A stretch of DNA of 64,000 bases from Bacteroidota bacterium (GCA_016124585.1 WGNL01000005.1:1-64000); one strand, 5' to 3'. Shown: positions 7,725 through 17,525, counted from the stretch's first letter. Numbers and translations: made by a program. Notes: generated from the sequence alone by a model not told the origin.

Positions 7725-9068
7725 ATGAAAAAAATTACCAACTCAGCATTTTGGATGCTGATACTTTTGTTTGTTGCCCTGCTCTCTTGCAATGACCCCT
7801 CGACTATTGGTGCTGACCTACTTTCTGGCGACCAGTTGGATACAGAATTCACAGATACACTAACAGTTAGAGCCCGAACTGTTTCTAATGATTCGCTTAC
7901 TGTCTGGGGGCCAGGTGTGAATGGGGTTGTTTTTCAAAACTTCACATTCGGAGACTATCTCGATCCTGTATTCGGCAGGACTGTATCAAGTATTTATGCT
8001 CAAATCGTTACCAATGCGACCCCTCCAAACTTCATTGATTCTTTGAGTAGAATTGATTCTGTGGTGTTCACTTTGGCTTATAATACTGATTTGTATTATG
8101 GAAAAATAGACGAGCCATTCACAGTTGAAGTCTATGAAATGGATGAGCAGTTGGATGTGGATGCGAAGTATCTCAATTCCGATAGTTTTGCTGTGAAACC
8201 TATGCCGATAGGGGTGAAAACCTTTATGCCCAATTTGACTGATAGTATTACTGTCATGGAGCCCTCTTCGGATACTGTGAAGTCGGTAAAGCTGCCACCA
8301 CATCTCCGTATTCAATTGGATACTGCATTTGCAGGTCGCATCATGAGGACCGACTCTTTGACGTTGGTCACCGATAGCCTTTTCTTGAGTGAAGTGTTGA
8401 AAGGTATTTGGTTGAAACCTGCATCGCAAAATGCTGGACTCTTAAGCTTCATCATGCGAAGTGGTAATACCAATATTCGATTTTATTACCATGATGGCAC
8501 TAAAAAGAAAAGTTACGATTTTAAAGCCTTTACAGGGAACCCAGTGGTGCTGCACCAGCGCAATTATTATGGAGGCTCCATTGTGGGCAACAACATTGGG
8601 CTTACTGACAGGAGTGAAGTTTTTCTTCAAGGACTAAATGGTGTAAATATTGAACTCGAAATTCCATACGCTGAATCACTTCAAGGCTTGATTATTAATA
8701 AGGCTGAACTTGTTTTCCCTATTCTAACATTACCAGAGGATAACGATAATTATGAACCTGTCAGTCAGATTTACGCCTCTGAGATAATAGTGGATGACAG
8801 CGTCGCTGTTTTGGATGATATATATTATGCCAGTATCAGTCATCAAGGTGCTGATTTTGGAGATTACTTCGGAGGGAAAGTTACTTCTGACGATAATTAC
8901 AAGCTGAATATTGCAGCACAGTTGCAGCGCATGATAACTGGCGATTCAAAAAAGAAACTACTTTTAACGACTTACCTCCGCTCAGAGCGGGCAGCTAGAG
9001 TTGTCCTTGGTGGTACAAGCAATTCTGACAACCCTGCAAAACTGAAAATTTGGTACACAAAATACTGA
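7725..9068 (+). CDS. DUF4270 family lipoprotein
   Basis: A 447-residue predicted surface or periplasmic lipoprotein. From the ATG at 7725 the sequence begins MKKITNSAFWMLILLF and reaches a lipobox ALLSC followed by NDPSTIGADLL, the family's typical mature N-terminus. Longer in-frame starts (7626 onward) would add 33 polar residues before the signal peptide and are rejected. DUF4270 proteins are common in Bacteroidota between the short glycogen synthase and glmS, as here. Function is unknown; the body is predicted beta-rich. The C-terminus (KLKIWYTKY) is typical of the family. Confidence 0.85.
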   Translation: MKKITNSAFWMLILLFVALLSCNDPSTIGADLLSGDQLDTEFTDTLTVRARTVSNDSLTVWGPGVNGVVFQNFTFGDYLDPVFGRTVSSIYAQIVTNATPPNFIDSLSRIDSVVFTLAYNTDLYYGKIDEPFTVEVYEMDEQLDVDAKYLNSDSFAVKPMPIGVKTFMPNLTDSITVMEPSSDTVKSVKLPPHLRIQLDTAFAGRIMRTDSLTLVTDSLFLSEVLKGIWLKPASQNAGLLSFIMRSGNTNIRFYYHDGTKKKSYDFKAFTGNPVVLHQRNYYGGSIVGNNIGLTDRSEVFLQGLNGVNIELEIPYAESLQGLIINKAELVFPILTLPEDNDNYEPVSQIYASEIIVDDSVAVLDDIYYASISHQGADFGDYFGGKVTSDDNYKLNIAAQLQRMITGDSKKKLLLTTYLRSERAARVVLGGTSNSDNPAKLKIWYTKY

Positions 9069-9286
9069 CGTACGTAAATTGATTATCAAGTGAAAAATGA
9101 CTTTCAATCCTGTAATTGAAACCGAACTTATTAGACGTTGGCACGTTTGAGGACTAGGTTTTTTAACCTTTTTTGGGCAATTTTGCAGAGGCTATGCCTC
9201 GGATGTACTTCAAAAATTTAGCATTCATGTATAGCTTACCCAAACAATATCAACCTTATTAGGTCACTTATCACTCACTTAGAATC

Positions 9287-11125
9287 ATGTGTGGAATTAT
9301 CGCCTATATTGGCAAAAAAGAAGCCTTCCCAATTCTCATCAAAGGACTTCAGCGACTTGAATACCGTGGCTACGACAGCGCAGGTATTGCCTTGATGAAT
9401 GGCAATCTCAATGTTTACAAGAAAAAAGGAAAAGTACAAGAACTACTAGATTATGCCGAAAATCAGAATATTTCGGGTACTTCTGGCATCGGACATACTC
9501 GATGGGCGACACATGGTAAACCGGATGATACCAATGCACACCCTCATACCTCAGGCAATGGCCGAATAACCCTAGTTCATAATGGCATCATCGAAAATTA
9601 TGGCCCAATCAAACAGGCACTTGAAAACAAAGGTCATGTCTTTACTTCCCAGACTGATACGGAAGTGCTAGTACATCTTATCGAGGAAGTACAAAAGCAA
9701 GAAAATCTCCCAATTGAAGAAGCTGTGAGGTTGGCTTTGGCACAAGTTGTCGGTGCCTACGCCATCGTTGTGCTTGATAAACAAGACCCAGATAAACTTG
9801 TAGCTGCAAGAAAAGGTAGCCCGTTGGTTTTGGGAATTGGCGACGACGAATTTTTCCTTGCTTCGGATGGGACACCTATTGTAGAATACACCAAAAAGGT
9901 TATCTACCTGGATGATGAGCATATTGCCACTGTACACCGGAGCGGTGAATATGAAATCCGGACTATCAATAACGAATTGCACACGCCATTTGTAGATGAA
10001 CTTCACATGGAAATCGAGCGCATGGAAAAAGGCGGCTACGACTATTTCATGTTGAAGGAGATTTATGAACAGCCAACTACCATCATGGATGCCATGCGGG
10101 GCCGTATTAGTGCCGAACATGGCTGGGTACGCCTAGGAGGTATGGACGATCATGTGCAACAGGTGAAAGATGCTTCTAGATTCATCATACTGGGCTGTGG
10201 TACTTCTTGGCATGCCGGGCTCATTGCGGAGTACCTTTTCGAAGACTTGGCCCGAATCCCAGTTGAAGTCGAGTACGCTTCCGAGTTTCGCTATCGCAAT
10301 CCGGTTATAACTGAAAGAGACGTTGTAATCGCCATTTCTCAATCAGGTGAGACTGCCGATACTTATGCTGCTTTGGAACTGGCAAAAAAGAACGGTGCCC
10401 TGCTTTATGGTATCGTGAACGTTGTAGGTTCGTCCATCGCACGCCTTACTGATGCAGGTTCTTACATCCACTGTGGCCCAGAAATTGGTGTTGCTTCCAC
10501 CAAAGCGTTCACAGCTCAGGTTACTTTACTGACACTGATGGCCCTGCAGATAGGTAGGGAACGTGGCACCATTTCGGATGAATACTTCAAATCACTGCTA
10601 ACTGAACTGGAAAATATCCCTGAAAAAGTGAAAAAGGTTTTTGATAGCAACGATAAAATCAAATACATCGCTGGCGAGATAAAGGATGCCAGCAATTCAA
10701 TGTACCTTGGCCGCGGTTATAATTTCCCTGTAGCTCTTGAAGGGGCGCTTAAATTGAAAGAAATTTCCTACATCCATGCTGAAGGCTATCCAGCTGCGGA
10801 AATGAAGCACGGTCCAATTGCGCTTATTGACGAAAATATGCCCGTCATAGTCATCGCTACCAACAAGAGTTTGAATGAAAAAATAGTATCGAATATTCAA
10901 GAGGTGAAAGCTCGCAAAGGCATCGTAATCGCTGTTGTTACGGAAGGTGACTATGAAATCAGTAAAATTGTGGATTACACGATTGAAATACCAGATACCG
11001 AAGAGCCATTTACACCATTACTTTCCGTAATACCTCTTCAGTTGCTTTCCTATTACATCGCCGTGATGCGTGGCTGTAACGTGGACCAACCAAGAAACCT
11101 TGCGAAATCAGTAACCGTAGAATAA
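9287..11125 (+). CDS. glmS: Glutamine--fructose-6-phosphate aminotransferase (isomerizing)
   Basis: Makes glucosamine-6-phosphate from fructose-6-phosphate and glutamine, the first step to UDP-GlcNAc for peptidoglycan and lipopolysaccharide; cytoplasmic. The class II glutamine amidotransferase domain starts with the catalytic Cys2 (MCGIIAYIG) and contains YRGYDSAGIA and RWATHG. Two SIS sugar-isomerase domains follow from about residue 285 (GCGTSWHAG) and about 460 (LGRGYNFPVALEGALKLKE). The protein ends with the conserved NLAKSVTVE. At 612 residues it has the normal length. No ribozyme-type glmS leader is visible upstream. Confidence 0.97.
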   Translation: MCGIIAYIGKKEAFPILIKGLQRLEYRGYDSAGIALMNGNLNVYKKKGKVQELLDYAENQNISGTSGIGHTRWATHGKPDDTNAHPHTSGNGRITLVHNGIIENYGPIKQALENKGHVFTSQTDTEVLVHLIEEVQKQENLPIEEAVRLALAQVVGAYAIVVLDKQDPDKLVAARKGSPLVLGIGDDEFFLASDGTPIVEYTKKVIYLDDEHIATVHRSGEYEIRTINNELHTPFVDELHMEIERMEKGGYDYFMLKEIYEQPTTIMDAMRGRISAEHGWVRLGGMDDHVQQVKDASRFIILGCGTSWHAGLIAEYLFEDLARIPVEVEYASEFRYRNPVITERDVVIAISQSGETADTYAALELAKKNGALLYGIVNVVGSSIARLTDAGSYIHCGPEIGVASTKAFTAQVTLLTLMALQIGRERGTISDEYFKSLLTELENIPEKVKKVFDSNDKIKYIAGEIKDASNSMYLGRGYNFPVALEGALKLKEISYIHAEGYPAAEMKHGPIALIDENMPVIVIATNKSLNEKIVSNIQEVKARKGIVIAVVTEGDYEISKIVDYTIEIPDTEEPFTPLLSVIPLQLLSYYIAVMRGCNVDQPRNLAKSVTVE

Positions 11126-11195
11126 GCATGGGCGAATAGGAGTAGTTGCAACATCTCGCTTTATTCCTAAAGTCTCATACCTCATACCTTCAACA

Positions 11196-11900
11196 ATGGA
11201 GTATAATTCAAAAAAAGACGAGCTAATCATTCCAGAATATGGGCGAAATATCCAAGCGATGATTCGTTTTGCAAGGGACTTGCCTACTCGTGTGGAGCGC
11301 CAACGCTATATCGAGGAGATTGTAATTCTGATGATGCAAATGCACCCACAGAACCGCAATTTGGAAGATTACCGTGACAAAATGTGGAAACACGTTTTTC
11401 GGATTGCAGAATACAATCTTGATGTAATGCCCCCCAACGGTGAGATACCAAGGCCTGAAGACAGCCGTAAACGGCCCGAAAAAGTGCCTTATCCTGCCAA
11501 AGAAACCAAGTTTAGGCATTACGGCCACAATGTTCAACGTCTGATAGCCAAGGCATTGCAGATGGAGGAAGGCCCGAAGAAAGAAGGTTTCGTGCAGGTT
11601 ATAGGTTCCTACATGAAACTGGCTTACAAAACTTGGAACCGGGAGCATTATGTCAGTGACGACATCATCATCGATGACTTAGAACATTTGTCTGGCGGAA
11701 AGCTCAAGGTCATGGAAGATGCTTCGCTGGATAATCTGAGCCGTGGCGGTGCTATCCGTAGACCTGGCGATAGAGACCGTGATAGGGATCGCGATCGTGG
11801 TGGCCGAGGCGGCGGCCGAGGCAGCAGAGGTGGCAAGGATAACCGTAGAGGTGGCGGCGGCAACGATCGTCAACAGCGAAGGAATCCAAGGCGCAAATAA
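11196..11900 (+). CDS. DUF4290 family protein with an Arg/Gly/Asp-rich tail
   Basis: A 234-residue cytoplasmic protein. Residues 1-180 match DUF4290, a Bacteroidota family of unknown function (opening YNSKKDELIIPEYGRNIQAM; later FRHYGHNVQRLI). From about residue 187 the tail is low-complexity: repeated DR dipeptides, then RGG/GRG repeats, ending RRNPRRK. Basic RGG-type tails commonly bind RNA or ribosomes. That role is inference here. The gene follows glmS by 70 bases and ends just before a strong terminator, so a glmS-DUF4290 transcript is likely. Confidence 0.8.
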   Translation: MEYNSKKDELIIPEYGRNIQAMIRFARDLPTRVERQRYIEEIVILMMQMHPQNRNLEDYRDKMWKHVFRIAEYNLDVMPPNGEIPRPEDSRKRPEKVPYPAKETKFRHYGHNVQRLIAKALQMEEGPKKEGFVQVIGSYMKLAYKTWNREHYVSDDIIIDDLEHLSGGKLKVMEDASLDNLSRGGAIRRPGDRDRDRDRDRGGRGGGRGSRGGKDNRRGGGGNDRQQRRNPRRK

Positions 11901-11922
11901 ATTTTATCCTTTTATAAATATT

Positions 11923-11960
11923 AACGGGAAGTCGGCATTTGCCGACTTCCCGTTTTTTTT
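11923..11960 (+). terminator. Rho-independent terminator after DUF4290
   Basis: A perfect 15-bp inverted repeat (11923-11937 with 11940-11954) and a T8 run (11953-11960) follow the DUF4290 stop by 22 bases. The hairpin is GC-rich in its upper part. Confidence 0.9.
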
Positions 11961-12057
11961 GAACAAAAAATAAATCTTAGTTGCTTGAAATTCAGTGAAA
12001 TGTGGTTTATTTGACAATTGTTCTTCTACAAACTGTTTCAAAACTAAACCAACTAAA

Positions 12058-12849
12058 ATGACACCGTACTGGGGCGAATTCATCGGCACCATGTTGCTGA
12101 TTTTATTGGGCGATGGCGTAGTCGCTGGCGTCATACTCAAAAGCTCTAAAGCTGAAAATGCTGGTTGGACGGTCATCACAATTGCTTGGGGACTGGCCGT
12201 CGTCATGGCTATTTACGCAGTAGGGCAAATCAGCGGTGCCCACCTCAATCCAGCCGTTACAATTGGTCTAGCAGCCGAGGGCAGTTTTGATTGGGAAAAA
12301 GTACCAGGGTACATGCTAGCTCAGCTATTAGGCGCTATCGTTGGGGCAAAGCTTGTCTGGCTGCATTACCTGCCACACTGGAAACGCACCCACGACCAAG
12401 CCACCAAGCTCGCTGTTTTCTGCACTGGGCCAGCTATCCGATCTACTTGGTCAAATCTTTTTAGCGAAATCATGGGGACTTTCGTGCTGGTAGGAGGCGT
12501 GCTTTTTATCGGTGCCAACAAATTCACAGACGGCCTGAACCCCATCGTAGTAGGTGCCCTGGTGGTTTCCATTGGAATGTCCTTAGGTGGTACTACAGGT
12601 TACGCCATCAATCCGGCGAGGGATTTGGGGCCAAGGATTGCCCATGCCCTTCTCCCAATTGCGGGTAAAGGTGGCTCAGATTGGGCCTATTCATGGATAC
12701 CTGTAGTTGGCCCAATCATTGGTGGCCTTTTGGGTGCAGCATTTTATTGTGCAGCCTTCAAAGTCCAGTGTCAACCATGGGCTTGGCTGGTTTTTTTGGT
12801 GTTCATGGCGGTAGGAACAATAGCATGGTTCAAGGAGAAAAAAGCATGA
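12058..12849 (+). CDS. glpF: MIP-family channel, glycerol facilitator type
   Basis: A 263-residue inner-membrane channel with six transmembrane helices and the two half-helix NPA motifs: HLNPAVT near residue 66 and INPARDLGPR near 185. The Asp after the second NPAR is the signature of glycerol facilitators rather than water-only aquaporins. Start chosen at 12058 (MTPYWGEFIGT); an in-frame non-ATG start at 11995 would prefix a Cys-rich stretch foreign to the family. No glpK is adjacent. The stop codon overlaps the tsaE start (ATGA at 12846-12849), so the two are translationally coupled. Confidence 0.92.
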   Translation: MTPYWGEFIGTMLLILLGDGVVAGVILKSSKAENAGWTVITIAWGLAVVMAIYAVGQISGAHLNPAVTIGLAAEGSFDWEKVPGYMLAQLLGAIVGAKLVWLHYLPHWKRTHDQATKLAVFCTGPAIRSTWSNLFSEIMGTFVLVGGVLFIGANKFTDGLNPIVVGALVVSIGMSLGGTTGYAINPARDLGPRIAHALLPIAGKGGSDWAYSWIPVVGPIIGGLLGAAFYCAAFKVQCQPWAWLVFLVFMAVGTIAWFKEKKA

Positions 12850-13298
12850 ACGAGGATCAACTGAAAATCACCATAAAATCTGAGGCTGAACTGGAATTGG
12901 TTGTTGATTCACTACTCCGATTTGCCAAAGGCAGAAAAAAAATAGCTCTGGTTGGCGACTTAGGGGCCGGTAAAACTGCCTTCGTCAAGGCTTTCTGCCG
13001 AAGTTTAAAGGTGGCTGATAATGTATCTAGCCCGACTTTCGCCCTCGTGAACGAGTATGTTTTTTTTAGTGAAAATGGCGATGAAAGCTTGATACACCAC
13101 TTGGACCTTTACCGTCTAAAAAGCCTGGATGAGGCGCTCGGCATTGGTATCGAAGACTATCTTTACGACGAGAGCTACTGTTTTATTGAGTGGCCAGAAA
13201 TCATCATGGAATTACTTCCCGATGACATCGTTTTTATGAAAATTGAAACGCAAGCGGATGAAAGTAGGCAGATTATTTTTTGCGACAATGATTTATAA
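12846..13298 (+). CDS. tsaE: tRNA threonylcarbamoyladenosine biosynthesis ATPase TsaE
   Basis: A 150-residue P-loop ATPase that works with TsaB/TsaD to make the t6A modification of ANN-decoding tRNAs. Walker A is GDLGAGKTAF (about residues 38-47), followed by SSPTFALVNEY and HHLDLYRL, which are family hallmarks. IEWPEI near the C-terminal third matches the usual Walker-B-like segment. The start at 12846 overlaps the glpF stop by four bases. In Bacteroidota tsaE commonly precedes alanine dehydrogenase, as here. Confidence 0.95.
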   Translation: MNEDQLKITIKSEAELELVVDSLLRFAKGRKKIALVGDLGAGKTAFVKAFCRSLKVADNVSSPTFALVNEYVFFSENGDESLIHHLDLYRLKSLDEALGIGIEDYLYDESYCFIEWPEIIMELLPDDIVFMKIETQADESRQIIFCDNDL

Positions 13299-13370
13299 TT
13301 GATTGGTAATCAATTTTGTAAAAAATAAATCAAATGCCCGAATAGCCAAACCCTCAAACACAAAGAATTT

Positions 13371-14600
13371 ATGGCAGAAACAACCAGAAAAATTCCTATT
13401 CCGAAGTCATTGACGGAGGGCCAATTACAGCCACAGGCTGAAATGCTGGCACTTCAGCCCAAGCATGGCCACATGACGATAGGGATACCGAAAGCAGAGG
13501 TAATGCAGGAAAGCCGTGTTGCGCTTGTGCCTTCGGCTGTGGCAGCGCTGACAGCCATTGGATTCAATGTGTTGATAGAAAAAGGGGCTGGTGAAAAATC
13601 CAATTATTCTGACCACCGCTACTCCGAATCAGGTGCAGAAATTTGCTTCAGCCGGGAAAAGTTGTTCAAATCAAGTGTGCTGCTGATGGCTGCACCGCCA
13701 ACGATGGATGAACTGGAGATGCTAAGCCCGAACCAATTCATCATCTCCCCACTGCACATTCCGACAATCACTGAAAAATTTGTCAAAAAACTTCAGGAAA
13801 AGCGGGTGATTGCCTTAGCAATGGAGTACATCAAAGATGAAAACGGAACTTTCCCCTTAGTGCGTGTCATGAGCGAGCTTGCTGGCATCAGTGTTGTGTT
13901 GACTGCTGCAGAACTCATGACCTCTACAGGTGGAGGCAAAGGCGTTTTGCTCGGCGGGATTGCAGGCGTGCCTTCAGCCAAAGTGGTGGTGCTTGGTGCA
14001 GGAATTGTAGGTGAATCTGCCACGAGGGTTGCACTTGGACTTGGTGCCGATGTGCGGGTTTTTGATAATGACGTTTACAAACTCATGCGGCTACAGCGGC
14101 ATGTTGGGCAAAAACTGAACACCTCGACCCTCAATCCCTACCAGTTGGAAAAAGAGTTGCTCAACGCAGACGTGGTCATCGGTGCCGTGCATTCCAAGAC
14201 AGGTCGCTCTCCCGTCATCGTACCAGAAAGTATTGTGGAAAAAATGAAGGATGGCTCCGTCATTGTGGATGTAAGCATTGACCAAGGCGGCTGTTTTGAA
14301 ACATCTGAAATCACATCGCTCGATCAGCCTACATTCGTCAAACATGGTGTGGTACATTATTGTGTGCCAAATATTGCCTCCAAAGTGCCCCGCACAGCAT
14401 CCATTGCCATCAGCAATATATTTACCCCAATGCTCATCAATGCCAGCAACTGTGGAGGGCTGGAAGAATTGCTTTTTGAAAATTTTGGCTTGCGCAACGG
14501 CGTATACGTGTACAAAGGCCGACTTACAAACGCCTATCTAGGCCAGCGATTTGGCATCAAAAACACTGACCTGGGGCTGTTGATGGCGAGTCGGTCTTGA
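13371..14600 (+). CDS. ald: Alanine dehydrogenase
   Basis: NAD-dependent oxidative deamination of L-alanine to pyruvate and ammonium; cytoplasmic. The N-terminal substrate domain contains GIPKAEVMQESRVALVPSAV (about residues 38-57) with the conserved RVAL/P site. The dinucleotide-binding loop is VVLGAGIVGESA, near residue 207. At 409 residues it is about 35 longer than typical Ald because of an N-terminal extension (up to LQPKHGHM), a form common in Bacteroidota. The GC-poor inverted repeat AATTGATT-ggt-AATCAATT (13297-13315) sits between tsaE and this gene; its role is unclear. Confidence 0.9.
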   Translation: MAETTRKIPIPKSLTEGQLQPQAEMLALQPKHGHMTIGIPKAEVMQESRVALVPSAVAALTAIGFNVLIEKGAGEKSNYSDHRYSESGAEICFSREKLFKSSVLLMAAPPTMDELEMLSPNQFIISPLHIPTITEKFVKKLQEKRVIALAMEYIKDENGTFPLVRVMSELAGISVVLTAAELMTSTGGGKGVLLGGIAGVPSAKVVVLGAGIVGESATRVALGLGADVRVFDNDVYKLMRLQRHVGQKLNTSTLNPYQLEKELLNADVVIGAVHSKTGRSPVIVPESIVEKMKDGSVIVDVSIDQGGCFETSEITSLDQPTFVKHGVVHYCVPNIASKVPRTASIAISNIFTPMLINASNCGGLEELLFENFGLRNGVYVYKGRLTNAYLGQRFGIKNTDLGLLMASRS

Positions 14601-14659
14601 TTGTTTTTTATTGAAAAATGCTCCCGAAGTGATGGGGAGCAGCAAACACCCATCAAATA

Positions 14660-17059
14660 ATGGAAACAAAGAGTCTAGAAGCTGTACTAGCTGAAGAAAC
14701 TTCCTTGCTCACTGACCGCAGGATGTTCCATCAGGGCAAAGCCGCCGCACAGGAATTTGAGGCGACCAAATTCGGCATTGCAATGTCGGGTGGTGGAATC
14801 CGGTCGGCTACCATCAATCTCGGTTTTTTAAAAACCCTCAATAAATACAAGATTCTTGAGAAGGCCGATTACCTCTCCACGGTGTCAGGTGGTGGCTACA
14901 CTGGGGCATATGTGCAGGCTACGGTAAAGGAAGAAGGCGGGTTCGACACGCTTTTCAGCGATGAAAAAATCAATCGACTGCGGGAATACGGCGACTATTT
15001 CATTCCAGGACAAGGCAAGCTATCCAAACTCTGGAACACCTTCATACTTGTCATTGGATACCTCGTGAGTTTGGTCATGAGTTTGCTCAGCCCAGCAACG
15101 GTCATTGTTGCCTTTTACTTGCTGGTGAAAGTCGTGGGGAAGCTACAAGTTTTCAAAACATCGGGTTTGCTGCTTGATTTGGATAATCCAAACGGTCAGG
15201 AGTTTGTTGGGGAACTATTGCGACTCAGCTTTATCGGAGTTAGCATTTTGGTTGGGATACACATGTTGGTCAATCTAATCTGGAATTTCAACCTCAATTT
15301 TTCAAAGTGGTTCAACAAGGTCGAACTGGTTATTTTAACCTTGTTCCTTGCTTTTTGGATGAGTGTCATGGTTGTTAATTTAAGGCTATTTGAAAATACA
15401 GCAGCGGATAGTCTTCACAACTGTTTGATAATCACAGCAATAGCTGTTGGGTTGTTGCTTTCGGGGTACTTGCTGAACCCCAACTCGCTCAGCTTCCACA
15501 GATTTTATAGAAAGCAATTGGCCGATGCCTTTCTCCAGCACACAGAGCAATCCAAGAACCTTAAATTGCATGAGGTTTTTCCACAAAAAATAACCGAAGA
15601 AACCAAGGCTTTGGCTCGTGCACCATATCCGCTCATCAACACTTGCCTGAACCTCCAGAACCCTGGTGGGGACAATAAATTCAAAGGAGCAAAAGCCAGC
15701 GATTACTTCTTGCTTTCGCCACTTTGGTGTGGCTCCAAACTGTCAAAATATGTACACACGAAGGAGTTTAAGGGGTTCAAACACATGACCCTACCGGCTG
15801 CGCTGACCATATCCGCAGCTGCCGTCAACCCTGGCATGGGTATTTACTCCAACAAGTTGCTGAGCGTACTGATGACTTTGTTCAATGCCAGACTTGGCTT
15901 TTGGGTAAACAACCCCTCTTCGGAGCCTCGCAAACTATTTGGTTGGGAGCTGCCTCCCTGGGCCACTTTCACTGTCTGGTGGCCGAGCTTTTTTTTCAAA
16001 GAACTTTTTTCAAAAATTGGTACCGACAACCGGAAGTTGAACATCTCCGATGGTGGGCATATTGAGAACTTAGCAGTTTATGAGCTATTGCGCCGCAAGT
16101 GCCGACTCATCTTGGCAGTGGATGCTGGGGCAGATCCCATGAGTAGCTTTGCAGATTTTGAAAACCTGACTATCCGTGCTAGGAATGAATTGGGTATCGA
16201 CATCAGTTTCCGGGACGGGCAAGACCCCATCGACACCATCCGGCCAAAAGCAACTAGCGGCTATGCTCAACGTCGCTATGCCATTGCTGATTTGTACCAG
16301 ATTTGGGAGGAATTTGTGGTTTTGGAAAATAAAGAACCGGTCAAGTTTGATATTAAAAATAGGAAAGGCCAGGTTTTGCAAAGAGGTAAAAACTTGGAAG
16401 CATTGGTCAATTATTTTTATGACAAAGACAAGCCACATTACCTGAAGTTTAATGTTGAATTGAAGGCCCGCCCTTCCGAAATCGGTGAGGAACGGTACAA
16501 ATCGCTCAAGGAACTAGCAATAGCGCAGGTGAGAAAGAAGATGGAGAAGATGGAGAATCTAAATGCGCTTGAAAAAATTAAGATTGGCACTTTGGTGTAC
16601 ATCAAATCCAGCGTGACTTCTCCTAGGAAGTTGTTTGTGCCACAATTTGATGAAGATGGCAATGAAAATCCTTTTTTCGAAAGCTTCAAATACAAAATTT
16701 ATCACCCAGACTTCCCACATGAAAGTACTGCCGACCAGTTTTTTGACAAAGTACAATGGGAATCCTATTACCAACTTGGGCAGCACATCGCTACGGATAT
16801 TCTCAAACTGCCGAGCTCAGAACTCTCAAAAGTATCTGGCGAAACAGGCGTCAGTATCCAACAGTTGATTCATCTTTTTGATGAAAACGTACCCATTTTC
16901 AAGGAGAATGTGGATGCTGCTGGGCTGATTGATATCTCTACGCAACCAGAAGTAGATACCTCAAACCGCTACGTTGATGGGTACATGACCCATGCTTCTG
17001 AGGCTGCAAAAATGAATGAGACGGAAAAAGCAGCAGAAGAGATGCAATGTAAAATTTGA
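14660..17059 (+). CDS. Patatin-like phospholipase with an internal membrane domain
   Basis: A 799-residue protein. The patatin nucleophile region is at the N-terminus: oxyanion-hole glycines in AMSGGGIRSA (about 41-50) and Ser76 in TVSGGGYTGA. The catalytic Asp is in ISDGGHIENLAVYELL, near residue 463, giving the Ser-Asp dyad of patatin lipases. Between them, residues about 120-285 hold four or more hydrophobic segments, so the enzyme is probably anchored in the inner membrane with the catalytic halves brought together in the cytoplasm. The C-terminal 250 residues are unrecognised. Stand-alone gene between two terminators or gaps; substrate presumably phospholipid. Confidence 0.8.
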   Translation: METKSLEAVLAEETSLLTDRRMFHQGKAAAQEFEATKFGIAMSGGGIRSATINLGFLKTLNKYKILEKADYLSTVSGGGYTGAYVQATVKEEGGFDTLFSDEKINRLREYGDYFIPGQGKLSKLWNTFILVIGYLVSLVMSLLSPATVIVAFYLLVKVVGKLQVFKTSGLLLDLDNPNGQEFVGELLRLSFIGVSILVGIHMLVNLIWNFNLNFSKWFNKVELVILTLFLAFWMSVMVVNLRLFENTAADSLHNCLIITAIAVGLLLSGYLLNPNSLSFHRFYRKQLADAFLQHTEQSKNLKLHEVFPQKITEETKALARAPYPLINTCLNLQNPGGDNKFKGAKASDYFLLSPLWCGSKLSKYVHTKEFKGFKHMTLPAALTISAAAVNPGMGIYSNKLLSVLMTLFNARLGFWVNNPSSEPRKLFGWELPPWATFTVWWPSFFFKELFSKIGTDNRKLNISDGGHIENLAVYELLRRKCRLILAVDAGADPMSSFADFENLTIRARNELGIDISFRDGQDPIDTIRPKATSGYAQRRYAIADLYQIWEEFVVLENKEPVKFDIKNRKGQVLQRGKNLEALVNYFYDKDKPHYLKFNVELKARPSEIGEERYKSLKELAIAQVRKKMEKMENLNALEKIKIGTLVYIKSSVTSPRKLFVPQFDEDGNENPFFESFKYKIYHPDFPHESTADQFFDKVQWESYYQLGQHIATDILKLPSSELSKVSGETGVSIQQLIHLFDENVPIFKENVDAAGLIDISTQPEVDTSNRYVDGYMTHASEAAKMNETEKAAEEMQCKI

Positions 17060-17065
17060 CAATAG

Positions 17066-17103
17066 AAAAGCCCTGCTGCATCATTGACAGCAGGGCTTTT
17101 TTT
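17066..17103. terminator. Bidirectional terminator between patatin and thioredoxin genes
   Basis: A perfect 13-bp stem (17066-17078 with 17088-17100) is flanked by A4 on one side and a T7 run on the other (17097-17103). It lies between convergent genes and can serve both strands. Confidence 0.85.
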
Positions 17104-17132
17104 GCCTGAATATTCCTTCAGTGCATCAATAT

Positions 17133-17456
17133 TTAGGAAGCAAGTTGGCTTTCAATCTTTTGAGCCAAAACTGCCTGCGTTGTAAGACCAACATGGCGGT
17201 CAACCAACTTTCCACCTTTGAAAATCAGGATGGTCGGGATGCTACGAACGCCGAATTCCACAGGGATTTCAGAGTTTTCGTCTACGTTCACTTTGCCAAT
17301 TAGTGCCTTACCATCATACTCAGCAGAGAGCTTGTCGATGATAGGGCTGATCATACGGCATGGGCCACACCATTCTGCCCAAAAATCGAGGACGGCAACG
17401 CCTTCGTTGTCGATGACTTCTTGTTTGAAGTTTGAATCTGTGATTTCAAAAGCCAT
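17133..17456 (-). CDS. trxA: Thioredoxin
   Basis: A 107-residue cytoplasmic thioredoxin with active site WCGPC (Cys30 and Cys33), the cis-proline SIPT segment and the usual FKGGKLVDRHVG end region. The start is the ATG at 17456 (MAFEITDSNF); an upstream in-frame extension has no family support. A TATCTTTG -7 box on the minus strand (17539-17532) would give a leader of about 70 bases. Confidence 0.95.
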   Translation of the reverse strand: MAFEITDSNFKQEVIDNEGVAVLDFWAEWCGPCRMISPIIDKLSAEYDGKALIGKVNVDENSEIPVEFGVRSIPTILIFKGGKLVDRHVGLTTQAVLAQKIESQLAS

Positions 17457-17525
17457 TTTATCGAGTTTTAATGATTTTATGTGAAAAATTAAACAGCGAC
17501 GAGAATAACAACCCAATCGTTTTAA

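Noticed and set aside
9121-9286. A glmS ribozyme or riboswitch before glmS
   Set aside because: The short, AT-rich leader shows no conserved glmS ribozyme core; such elements are mainly in Firmicutes.
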